A stretch of DNA of 64,000 nucleotides from Phaenicophaeus curvirostris (Eukaryota; Chordata; Aves; Cuculiformes; Cuculidae): assembly GCF_032191515.1 (NCBI RefSeq), contig NC_091431.1, forward strand, positions 60,687,742-60,751,741, written 5' to 3'. The notes under the pieces were generated by a model. It saw nothing but the letters and a program-made list of their open reading frames with translations. It had not been told where the DNA came from and made no database searches. Below are positions 12,830-23,050 of the stretch, one piece after another (the stretch's first letter is position 1; every line of letters begins with the position of its first letter). Both the position numbers and the translations under genes were made by a program.

Positions 12830-13690
12830 CCCACAGGCCCTGTCAGGCCGCTACAGGGACCGCGCGGGGCGCGGGGGGTTCAACCCCTAGGCCTCCCCGC
12901 CGCTTCCTCCTCCACGGGGGCGGGGCCTGCGCGGGAAGGCCCCGCCCCCGACACCGGAGCCCTTTCAGACCCCGCCCGCCCCTCAGGCCCCGCCCCCCGC
13001 GGCCATTGGCGCGTGCCCACGGCAGTCAGCGCGACCCCGAGCCAATGGCGGCGCCGCCCGCCCCGCACGGGGGGAGCCAATGACGGCCCGCCGAGCCCCT
13101 GGAGCGGGAGAAGGCGGAAGGCCTGCGGGGCGCGGCGGGGCCGCCGGGCACGGCCACTCGGCGAGGGCCGCGGGGCGGGCGGTCCCCGCGCGGGGGAGGC
13201 CCCCGGGGACACGTACCGGGCGGCGCCGGCCTCGAGCGGCGCGCGCGCGCGGCCGCCCCGTTAAGCGTCCCGTTACGTCATCAAAGCGCGCATTAAAGCC
13301 GCCGCGCTCGCGCCCCCCCCCACCCCCCGCCGCGCCCCGGGGCCCCGCGGGGGTCGCGGGGGAGGCGGCCGCGCCGCGAACTCACCGGGAGTTGCCCCGC
13401 GCCGCCGCGCCCGCTTCCTGCCGCCCAGCGCCGCGGAGCCGGCACCGCCGCCCAATCGCGACTCGCATTCCCGGCGAGCCCCGCGCGGCGGAAGTGACGT
13501 CGGGGTCAGCGCTCGGCCCGGCGCCCCCGCCGGCGGGAGCGGGGAGAGCAGCCGGGGGGGCGGGGCTGCCGCGCGCGGGCGCGCAGAAAGTGGATCAGCT
13601 GCGTGAGGGTCGCTCTGGAGCTGGAGGGAGCGAACGCCCTTTATCAGGCCCGGGCAGCGCGATGGGGGCATCTCCATCAGCCACGTGCAG
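12830..13690. promoter_or_regulatory. ZNF131: CpG island and probable ZNF131 promoter
   Basis: Very GC- and CpG-rich against an AT-rich background. It holds many GC boxes (CCCCGCCC), CCAAT motifs at 13042-13046, 13077-13081 and 13452-13456, the reverse ATTGG near 13005, an ATF/CRE-like TTACGTCA at 13273-13280, and a composite ETS/CRE site CGGAAGTGACGTC at 13489-13501. No TATA box was seen. This is the usual architecture of a housekeeping promoter, and it sits where the ZNF131 5' end should be. A divergent plus-strand transcript cannot be excluded. Confidence 0.75.
13386..13500 (-). other. ZNF131: Probable non-coding first exon of ZNF131 (upstream end approximate)
   Basis: The minus strand has a good donor, CCCG followed by GTGAGT (13385-13380), within the CpG island upstream of the first coding exon. 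No ATG-led conserved peptide precedes it, consistent with a 5' UTR exon spliced to 8537. The transcription start is not visible, so the upper coordinate is a guess bounded by promoter-like motifs near 13490. The implied intron 1 would be about 4.8 kb. Confidence 0.5.
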
Positions 13691-13811
13691 CGGGACAAGA
13701 GGAGCGGGCGGTGTGTTTCCCACTTGCAGGCATATGTGTACGTTTTCCCAGAAATTTTATGCGAATGCATCGACAGAAGCGTGGCCAGCAGGGCGAGGGA
13801 GGTGATTCTGC

Positions 13812-14318
13812 CCCCTGTTCCTGGAATCCTTAGCATAAGAAGGGTATGGAACTGTTGGAAGGGGTCCAGAGGAGGCTACAAGGATGATCACAGGGCTGGA
13901 GCACCTCGCAGACAAGGACAGGCTGAGAGAGTTGGGGTTGTTCAGCCTGGAGAAGAGAAGGCTCTGAGGAGACTTTAGAGTGACCTTCCAGTACCTGATG
14001 GGGCTACAAGAAAGCTGGAGAGGGACTGTTCACAAAGGCTTGTAGTGATAGGACGAGGGAGAATGCGTATAAACTGGAGAGGGGCAGATTTAGACTACAC
14101 ATAAGGAGTAAGTTATTCAGCATGAGTGTGGTGAGGCACTGGCACACGTTGACCAGGGAAGCTGTGGCTGCCCCATCCCTGGAGGTGTTCAAGGACGGGT
14201 TGGATGGGGCCTTGGGCAGCCTGATTTAGTGGGAAGGTATCCTTTCCCATGGCAGAGGGGTGGAATTAGATGATCTTTAAGGTCTCTTCCAGTCCACATC
14301 ATTCTATGATTCTATGAT
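13812..14318 (+). mobile_element. CR1 LINE, 3' end fragment
   Basis: Plus-oriented and 5'-truncated. It reads GGGTCCAGAGGAGGCTACAA, then LRELGLFSLEK-type coding remnants with stops, then GATGATCTTTAAGGTCTCTT and the terminus ATTCTATGATTCTATGAT at 14301-14318. Confidence 0.93.
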
Positions 14319-14691
14319 GTTCTTTCCAATGTTTCTAATGTTCCTATCTTTAATGTTCTTATGAACTTAACAACAGTGAAGTTGCTCACTTGGAGCTTTG
14401 AAGACCACTCTCTGCCTGACCTTGCATTTGAGATAGTGAAACATTGCAAGCAGTTGATTACAAAATATACATCTGCTCAGCACAGATCATACTTCACACG
14501 AGATGCTGTTATTTCCAAAGAATGAACCCTGTCTGGAAAAACACTGAACCCCCCTACCCCCTCTGCCCATGCTATGAGAGGGACACTGTCTAACTTTCAA
14601 AAAATCCAATTACTTAGATGAAACTTGAGTCTACTTCAGCTTAAATAAAAATACTCCACTTTTTGTAATATCAGCTACTTCTTGTATTAGT

Positions 14692-15000
14692 CTATGACTT
14701 CCTGAAAGGAGGTTGTAGGGAGACGTGTGTGAGCCTCTTCTCCCAAGTAACAATGGATAGGATGAGAGAAAATGGCCTCAAGATGTGCCAGGGGAGGTTT
14801 ACATTGGATACTAGGAAAATTGTCTTCACTGAAAGGGTTTTCAGGCACTGGAACAGGATGACCCGGGAAGTGGTTGAGTATTCCCAGAGGTGTTTAAAAG
14901 ATGGGTAGATGAGGTGCTCAGGGACACGGTTTAGTAGGGGCACGGGTACAGTTTGACTCAATGATCTTTAAGATCTTCTCCAACCAAATGATTCTACAGT
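14692..15000 (+). mobile_element. CR1 LINE, short 3' end fragment
   Basis: Plus-oriented: CCTGAAAGGAGGTTGTAGGG, then the degraded RT C-terminus, ending CAACCAAATGATTCTACAG. More diverged than its neighbours. Confidence 0.88.
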
Positions 15001-17788
15001 TTTATTAAAAGGAGTATGATGAAGTGGTGTCAGGACCTGCCCTGAAGTATCCCTTTCCACAGCGCCCAGCTCTGCTCCTCCAGCTACAGATCCCTGCAGC
15101 TGGAGGAGGTGGTGGCCCAGAGCTGCTGGCCCATGTGGCCAAGGTGCCTCAGGAGGAGGTGAGGTAAGGAATGACCCTGCTGACTTGTCCACGTGCTGGC
15201 AATGGGAAACCCAGGTCAGCCAGGCTTTGTCTGTCACCACCAAGTGAAAATGAATTGGTCCAAATAAACCAGTATAACAATTTAACTTGTCAGAACAGAC
15301 ACTATGACTCTTTCTTTGACAGCTAATTGTGGCAACAGAAGAGCTGCTGCATGCAGGGTCTGAATGTTCTTACAAGCTTACCTGTGTAATTCCTGTGAAT
15401 GAACTTCGTGAATGCTCCAGCACTTTTCTCTCGTGGCATATCTACAAGGTCACTTTTGCTGTGTTCATCCTTCACTAAGAGCTAGATGCCTATGAAGTTA
15501 AGGCAGCTGTTCAGCATAGAAATCCTACAACATCAAACAAAACATAAAAAATAAACAGTCAAGTTCAAATTAATTTTTACACACTCTTCAATACGGAAAC
15601 TCTGAAGATTCTGTACAGTTATATAATAAAGTAATACAAGAAAGCTCGATCAATACTGATGGTTTGTAATGTAACATAAGAAAAGTGAAATCTGTGTCCC
15701 TCATTTCCTCCTGTTACTGCGTAATGTCCTTGCAAGTGTAGCAATGCCATTGTTTTCATTTGTAGGTCTGCTCAGACAATTGTTTTCAATCTAAAGTTGT
15801 CAACCCTACACACTCTTGTTTTCTGGTATATGGCAATACATTAGGAATGTTGATGCTTCCTGCATTTAAAAAAAAATTAAGGTTTGCTTTAAACCGTTAT
15901 AGATTTAATTTTTAGTTGAAGAACTGTGTCTCCAATAGCTTGTAATTCAAATTGAAATATTGCTAAAGTTACTGCTATAGGACCAACACAACAACAGAAA
16001 ATTTCCATTCCAGCACCTTCTGCCTTGTCAGACAAGGTTTGCTTATTTTTATTTTTTCTGACAATTTCCTTTTTTTTTTAACATGGCAATTTCCATAGTG
16101 TTTCTTTCTTTACTTTTTTTTCCCCCTATGGCTTCACCCTTCTAATCAGTACTGTCAGGTTAGCTTTAAAATGAACTATTCATAATCTGTCCTAATAACT
16201 TCTCAAATAAAAAATTAGAGTGATTGTGCAATAACTATTGAGGTTCTCCTTTTCCTCTCTTGAAGATGGGTATGGCATTTCTCAGGACTACATCTAAGGC
16301 TTCTGAGACTTATGTTATGAAACAATACAATTTAGTTAGTCTCAACATAACCTGGTTTATAGTGCATTTTATTTACATGAGGAAAAAAATGTTAAGCAAA
16401 CATCCAACAATCTTTTTCCATACCTCTAGTTAAAACTATACTAACTATTTGTATGATTAAGAATTTCCCCTGTCTGTTTTCCAGAATCACCTCGGTGACA
16501 CTCTGGCAATCAGTGTTCATTAAGACAACCCGATAAGCCTTCAGGATACAATATTCAGCTGGGTTTGGGAACAATAGGTGTTCTCTTCAAGCCCTGGGCT
16601 TCACAGGGCAGTGTCGAAGAAGGAGAGAACATCCAGCCAGGCTGTCCCGGGGGACCTGTAAAGTAGCAAAAATGAATACTGAAGTAATTGTAGAGAAGTG
16701 TTCATCACACATTATCCTTATTTAATCAAGACGACCCCTCTTGTCTGAAGAATTTAGGGCATTAATAAACTCCAGATGCGAAACCAAGAATTCAGAAGGT
16801 GTGCTTTATGTGCAGGACTGAGTAGGTGATCATTTTTCAGAAGTGGTTGATTCAGAATATAGATGAAGGCCAAAAGGGACTATGAGACTATCTAGCACAA
16901 GGCTATCCACGTAGCAACCTGTGACCTACACCCAGCTTGCTAGAGAGTTCTGACTGGCTCCCGAAGTTGTTGTGAAAGCTGCTTGGTGCACTCGTTACAA
17001 ACCCAGATTTCTCAGCACATCGGGACCAAATGATTCAGCAAAGGAGGTGTGGAATTCAGATACCTACAGAAGGGCATTTTCTGGTCTCTACTATTAAAAC
17101 AGATCTGATGAAATAACTGCTCATTCGTGCAGTGATATCAATCATTTGCAAGAAATCTCTGTATCAGGCGACTCAGCATTTCTGCATTGCATAATGTCTT
17201 GTCCTGTGCATGAAAGGGCTTCACTGTCATGCCCAGAGCAAGCCAGATGTATACTGTTATGCAAGAGAAAAAGATTTCTGTGCAGCCCCTTTGATAGGTA
17301 TGCCCAGTGAAACAATAACAGTGACTGTTTATAATGATTTAAAGGAAAATATCGGTTCTGCTTCTGACAAGACAGCTGTTCTATTAACCTTCCTCATTTC
17401 TTTACTATTTAAAGAAGCAAGGGAAGATATAAGGAGTTAATGAAAGTCAGAACTATACTGGCAACTGTAAAATGCAATGCTTGAAAACTGCAACATGCCA
17501 AACTGAACTGATGTTAGAAATCCTTTTATCTCACATCTGTGCTCCAAAGATGTCAGCTTGTTCCTTTGTTGTATTTATATTTTCAGAGGAAATACACAGC
17601 TAGGACAGGATGTGCTTTTGTATCTACTCAGTATTTTCTGCTGCCCTACAAGCTCCATGCCAAATCTTATCTACTGTGTGCAAGTTTCATAATTTTGTGA
17701 CCTCATGAAGATCAGCTGACTAGAGAAATCAGGGAGATCAGTGTCTGATGGATACTGCAAGAAAGGGTGGTTGAATGGTAGCATTCTT

Positions 17789-17912
17789 ATAAAAATATTT
17801 TGATATTTATATTTATTAAAATGTTTTATAATTTTTAGACTAGATATAGTTTTAATATAATTTTATATTTTCTATTTATAAAAGTTATGAAATATTTTTA
17901 TATTATTTTAGA
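17789..17912. repeat. AT-rich low-complexity tract
   Basis: About 120 bp that is almost entirely A and T (repeated TATTTATA- and TTTATAAT-type words). No coding or transposon signal. Confidence 0.7.
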
Positions 17913-18087
17913 TATCTGAAAGAAGAAGCAATTGTAAGAATCTAGTGCCTGCCTGATTCATAAACCATAATGATTTGGATTCTCCAGAAATATAGGAAGC
18001 ATAGTGGAAAGAATTGTATAGTGACTTTGTGCTTAAAGAACAGCAGATGTTCAGTACTTTGCTGTTTTATTCCATTTATCCTAGAGT

Positions 18088-18170
18088 ACAGAATCATAGA
18101 ATTAGAGAATCATAGAATAAGTTGGGTTGGAAGGGTCCTTTAGAGATCACCTAGTCCAGCGCTCAGTATA
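18088..18170 (-). mobile_element. CR1 LINE, 3' terminal scrap
   Basis: Reverse-oriented terminus AGAATCATAGAAT twice, followed by GTTGGGTTGGAAGGGTCC, then the match fades after about 80 bp. Confidence 0.85.
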
Positions 18171-18351
18171 AATTCAGCAGGCCCTGGGTAGGTCAGTACT
18201 CATCTGGGAAACCTCTTAAGGAAAAACTCTGTTAAGAAGTTACTCATTTTAATTGTTAAAATAAATATATACCCATATTTTTGTATGGGTATGCATTGTG
18301 CATCATGAGTAGAAATAACATAAGTACACGTTGTTTATAATGATTTTGTAT

Positions 18352-19435
18352 ACAGAATCATAGAATAGTTTGGGTTGGAAGGGACCTTAAAGGTCATCCA
18401 GTTCCACCTCCCTACAATGGGCAGGGACATCCCACTGGATCAGGCTGCCCAAGGCTCCATCCAATCTGGCCTTAAACACCTCCAGGGATGGAGCAGCCAC
18501 AACCTCCCCGGGGCAACCTGTGCCGGTGCCTCACCACTCGCATGGTGAAGAAATTACTCCTTATGTCTAGTCTAAATCTTCCCCTCTCCAGTTTATACCC
18601 ATTGCTCCTCCTACTATCACTACAAACCTTTGTAAACAGCCCCTCCCCAGCTTTCTTGTATGACCCCTTCATGTGCTGGAAGGTCACTATAAGGACTTCT
18701 CGAACCTTTCTCTTCTCCAGGCTAAACAACCCCAACTCTCTCAGCCTATCTTCTTATGGAAGGTGCTCCAGCCCTCGGATCATCTTTGCAGCCCTCCTCT
18801 GGACCCATTCCAACAGCTCCATGTCCTTCTTATGTTGAGGATTCCAGAACTGGAATCACAGAACCGTTTGAGTTGGAAGGGGCCTTTAAAGGTCATCTGC
18901 TCCAATCCCCCTGCAGGACCAGGGACACCTTAAACTGGATCAGTTTGCTCAGAGCCCTGTCCAGACTGGCCTTGAATGTTTCAGGAGGTGAGGACTACCT
19001 CCCTGGGGAACTGGTTACAGTGTTTCATTACCCTTATTGGAAAAAATGTCTTCCTTCTATCTAGTCTAAATATACCCTCCCTTAGTTTAAAAACACAACC
19101 TCTTGTCCTGTCACAACAGGCCTTGCTAAAAAGTCTGTTCGCTGCTTTCCTGTAGGCCCCCTTTAACTACTGGAAGGCTGCTCTAAGGTCTCCCTGGAGC
19201 CTTCTCTTCTCTAGGCTGAAGACCCTGAACTTTCTCAGTCTATCCTCATATGGGAGGTGATTCAGCCCTTGGATCATTTTCATGACCCTCCTCTGGATCC
19301 ACTCTAACAGCTCCACATATTCTTGCACTGAGGGCTCCAGAGCTAGACACAGAACTCCATGCGAGGTCTCACCAGAATCAAGTAGAGTGGCAGAACTGAC
19401 CTACTGGTCGGTCACACATGACCCCTTCAGAGGTA
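18352..19435 (-). mobile_element. CR1 LINE composite (two CR1 3' ends in tandem)
   Basis: Minus-oriented. One CR1 3' end runs from 18352 (AGAATCATAGAATAGTTTGG) to about 18845. There it abuts a second CR1 3' end (AACCGTTTGAGTTGGAAG) that continues to about 19435 with GACCCTCCTCTGGATCCAC and ACTCCATGCGAGGTCTCACC. The 18470-19060 part is the sister of 11366-11668 plus 12017-12290. Confidence 0.9.
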
Positions 19436-22226
19436 GCCCAAATATTCATAAGGAAATCTTCTGTAACCTGATTTGCAAAAAAGTTTTTTGGTTTGTATTT
19501 TTGGATGAGCAACAGTGAACACAGTGCATCAGGACAATAAATGCGGTGATTTTTCTCTCTCTTTTTTATAGTCCATGGAAATCTGCAGAGTCTGGGAAGG
19601 ATGAAAGCTAAACTGGTAGAAACGGTTTTGTCCTAGCCCACTATCAGTGCGGCAGTTCTATGTATTATACATGCAGAAACATTAACAGATAATTTTAAAT
19701 TACTCCTCCTTTCAAGCCATGTAATCTTCCCAGAAAACCATAGACCTATGGACCATATTATTGCTGGGAGAAATCATGTCTGACTGACAGGTTCATAAAA
19801 CACTCACTGCTGGTGAAAGTTTACTTTAGAACCTGGAGACAATCAGGGAAACATTCCACATGCAATTAAGATAATAGTAAGAGAATAAGGAGTTGGAAAA
19901 TTGGGCAATCTAGAAAAAATTCTTTCCAGTATCTAGGGTAACAAATTTTTGCTTCAAGAACTTTTTCCTTTCTGGCATAGCTTTACATCCATCAAGTGCA
20001 CGTTCTACTTGTGCAAGACCAGGTGTTCTATGTGGCATGTTGACTCTGTTTGATTTTAACAGCAGTTTAAGTACTCCCTTTGCAGACGCACAGATGGAGC
20101 AGTTACTAGAGCACATGTACCACTAAAAGAACACCCGGCCTCTGTTCTGTCATTTAAGTTCACACTGTGAGCCTCCAACAGTGCCTGAACTGCTGACTGC
20201 AAAAAAGTTTGGCTGAAAATTGAGAATTTAATGGAGAAAAGTCCTACATTTGGCTTCAGGACAATGAGATAGCTGAAATCCTGCTTGATCCTTTAATTAT
20301 ATAGTTTGTGACTTACCTTGGGCACACACCTGTGTTAAAGAATCAACAGAAATTTTATCATTAACTTAAAACATTTAGAAACCAGATGTCAGGAAGTCTT
20401 TGCAAAAAGGGGAATATAATTAAAAAGCATTTATTGTTAATTATTACTGTTATTGCAGTCATGGGATCACTTATGCATTTACTTTTCTGGTCTGCCTCTC
20501 CTTCAGAATGCCTGCTAGCTGCACAGGAGAGAATGTTCTGTAGCTTCATTGTCATGACTTTTAAAGTGCTGCAAGTTTTTTTCACTTCATTTTCATATTT
20601 TGTTTCCTCTTCTCGAGCTCCTACAGGAAATCTGGCAATGACAATGATGCAGCATCAGCACAAATCCCTACTTTGTTTTTCTTCTTGTTTCTTTTTTTTG
20701 CTGACAAGAAAGATTTCAGAGAAATTCAGCTTGCAGTTTAGAGGGCTGGATAAAACGCTGATGATCAAAGATGGATGTGGGAGCTGCTCAGCTGTTACAC
20801 CATCAGATGCTGACTCTGGGCTCTGCTGGGGTTATTTCTACCTCCTTGAATCTAAATCTTAAGACTGGTAGATGGCTGATATATAAATAATAACTAGTAA
20901 ACAATACAAGGCATACAAGAGTAATATTTTGAACATGTTTTGTTAAATGTTAAAATGTTAAAAAATGAAAATAGAGGTCGGCTAGAGATGAAGACTTGCC
21001 AAAGTAAAATGCCAGCCTTGGCACCAGTGTCTCCTGTAGTTCTACGAGAGTCCATAAAAATAAACAGCTATGCAAATCTATGTTGACTGGAGAGATATTT
21101 AGGCGTAGTGTGATAACTATTTCTTGTCAGGGCCATGCATGCCTCTCTCACTTTTCAAGTTCCACGAGTTTAGCCAGTGCTTTTTGAATGGATTGGGGAG
21201 ACTCAAAAGTGGGTATTGCTGTTATTGCCTGTAATTAAAGAACATAATATGAAGCCTGAAGCTTTTTCAGTGTGAATTCTCTGACAGGTCCAACCAAATA
21301 CATGTGAATACAGGAAACAACAGCAATTTCATAGAAGCAACCTATAGTGGCTGCTTGAATTTTGGAGGGCAGATTTTTCCGTATCTTTGCTATTTGCAGT
21401 GATGTGGAGTAGTGTGATGGCTCATGCAGGTGACTTCCAAAGGTGTCCTCAGACAAAATGTCATCCTTAAAAGTAGGAGACCGATGTTGTAGGAAAATTA
21501 GGAAGACTGCTCATGTCAAGGTAGGGCTAATACATTTGTCAGATATAATAATCTCCACTCTTTGCTGGCCCATTGCCAACATAACACAGAAATAATATTC
21601 TGTACTCAAAATTTTAGTTTGCGTTTCATTGCTACCTTCAAGAACTGCATCTGTGGATAATAAAATAAAGGAATGTAATATCAGAAGATTGGGAACTTAT
21701 GTTATACATATGTCATTCAAAACACACAGAAAGAAATATATGTTAGTTAATAATTATAATTCTCAGCAAAAATGTGAACCCTTCAGGAGAACAGAAAATA
21801 CTTGGAGATATGAAGCTAGTCATGGTCTTCTTATCTCTTTTTTGTTGTTGTTTTCACCAGTTAGTATGAATTTATGACAGCTACATTATATACACTAGTA
21901 TTAAAGCTATTATAGTCTATTAAAATCAATAAGTACTTAGCACTTCCAGAAGGTGTGCAGTTATCCAGCTGATTGTGGGCATACCCATTACATTCTAGGT
22001 GTGGGTTGTAGATACCAAGTAGCTGTATGTTAAATAACTGGTACTGCAGCTGCTGAACACTTGACAAAGTACTGTGCTGAAAGCACAACTTGTAAGCCAG
22101 TATAGCTTTGTTAACAGGAATCAAATCTAGGCAGGGGCTGAATGCTAGTTGTCATTGCTGACCCTTTAAATAATGGCACTGATGATGACAGGAAGGGTGT
22201 TACTGTAAGATAGCTGTGCTAAGTCC

Positions 22227-22505
22227 TCATAGAATCATAGAATCATTAGTTTGGTGAAGACCTTTGAGATCATCAGTTCCAACTGTACCTGTCTATGGCT
22301 AAATCATGTCCCCAGGGACCTCATCTACTGACCTTTTAAACACCTCCAGGGATGGTGACTCAAACACATCGCTGGGCAGCCTGCACCAGTACTTGGTAGC
22401 CCTTTCTGTGAAGAAAATTTTCCTAACATCCAATCTGAACTACCCCTGACTCAGCTTGATGTCATTCCCTCTTGTCCTACCACTTATCACTCTGGTAAGT
22501 TGAAG
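22227..22505 (-). mobile_element. CR1 LINE, 3' end fragment
   Basis: Minus-oriented: CATAGAATCATAGAATCATT at the 3' terminus, then the complement of the 3' UTR and the end of ORF2. It runs directly into the endonuclease-domain fragment on its 5' side. Confidence 0.9.
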
Positions 22506-23050
22506 TGTCCCACAAGGACAAGGGCTAGTGTTCACTAGACTTCTCTCACTTGCTTATAGAATAACTCATCAGCCTCCTTATCCTGGCTGGGTGGTCTATA
22601 GCAGACCCCCACCACAGTATCTGCCATAATAGGTGATCCTCTGATTTTCATCCACAGACATTCAATCCTATCATCACCGTCAATGAGTTTGAGGCTCTTG
22701 AAACTCTAACATAGAGGGCTACCCCACCACCTCTCCTTCCTTGCCGATCCCTCCTGAAGAGTCTGTAGAATTCCATAGCAGCACTCCAGTTACGTGAGTC
22801 ATCCCACCATGCTTCCATGGGAGCAATTATATCACAGTCCTCCCACCTTACAATAACTTCTAGCTCCTCTTGTTTATTGCCCATGCTGCGTGCATTGGTG
22901 TAGGCACACTTCAGTTGGGCTATTGATATTGCTACGCTCCTAAGGGGAACAGTCTTAAATCTTAAGTAACTACTCACTGAATTATCTAACCCCTCTGTGG
23001 AGCCTTTTGAAGTGCTCTTCCTCGCTTCTTGTGAGGTAGCAGACTAAGGG
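22506..23050 (-). mobile_element. CR1 LINE ORF2 endonuclease-domain fragment
   Basis: The minus strand encodes a degraded CR1 apurinic-type endonuclease: LKCAYTNARSMGNKQEELE, then WWDDSRNWSAAMEFYRLFRR, DRQGRRGGGVALYVR and a VGVCYRPPSQD-like piece further 3'. This is the N-terminal part of CR1 ORF2, rarely retained because CR1 copies are usually 5'-truncated. It is joined to a CR1 3' end with the reverse transcriptase missing in between. Confidence 0.88.

Noticed and set aside
13080..13836. Long ORFs on both strands in the 13 kb CpG island (and likewise 51620-52589)
   Set aside because: GC-rich sequence lacks stop codons by composition. Translations are Arg/Pro/Gly/Ala-rich with no domain and no conserved start.
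20386..20862. 158-codon plus-strand ORF between ZNF131 and SELENOP
   Set aside because: Hydrophobic, low-complexity translation with no recognisable family, no promoter or splice context and no repeat match. Chance ORF.
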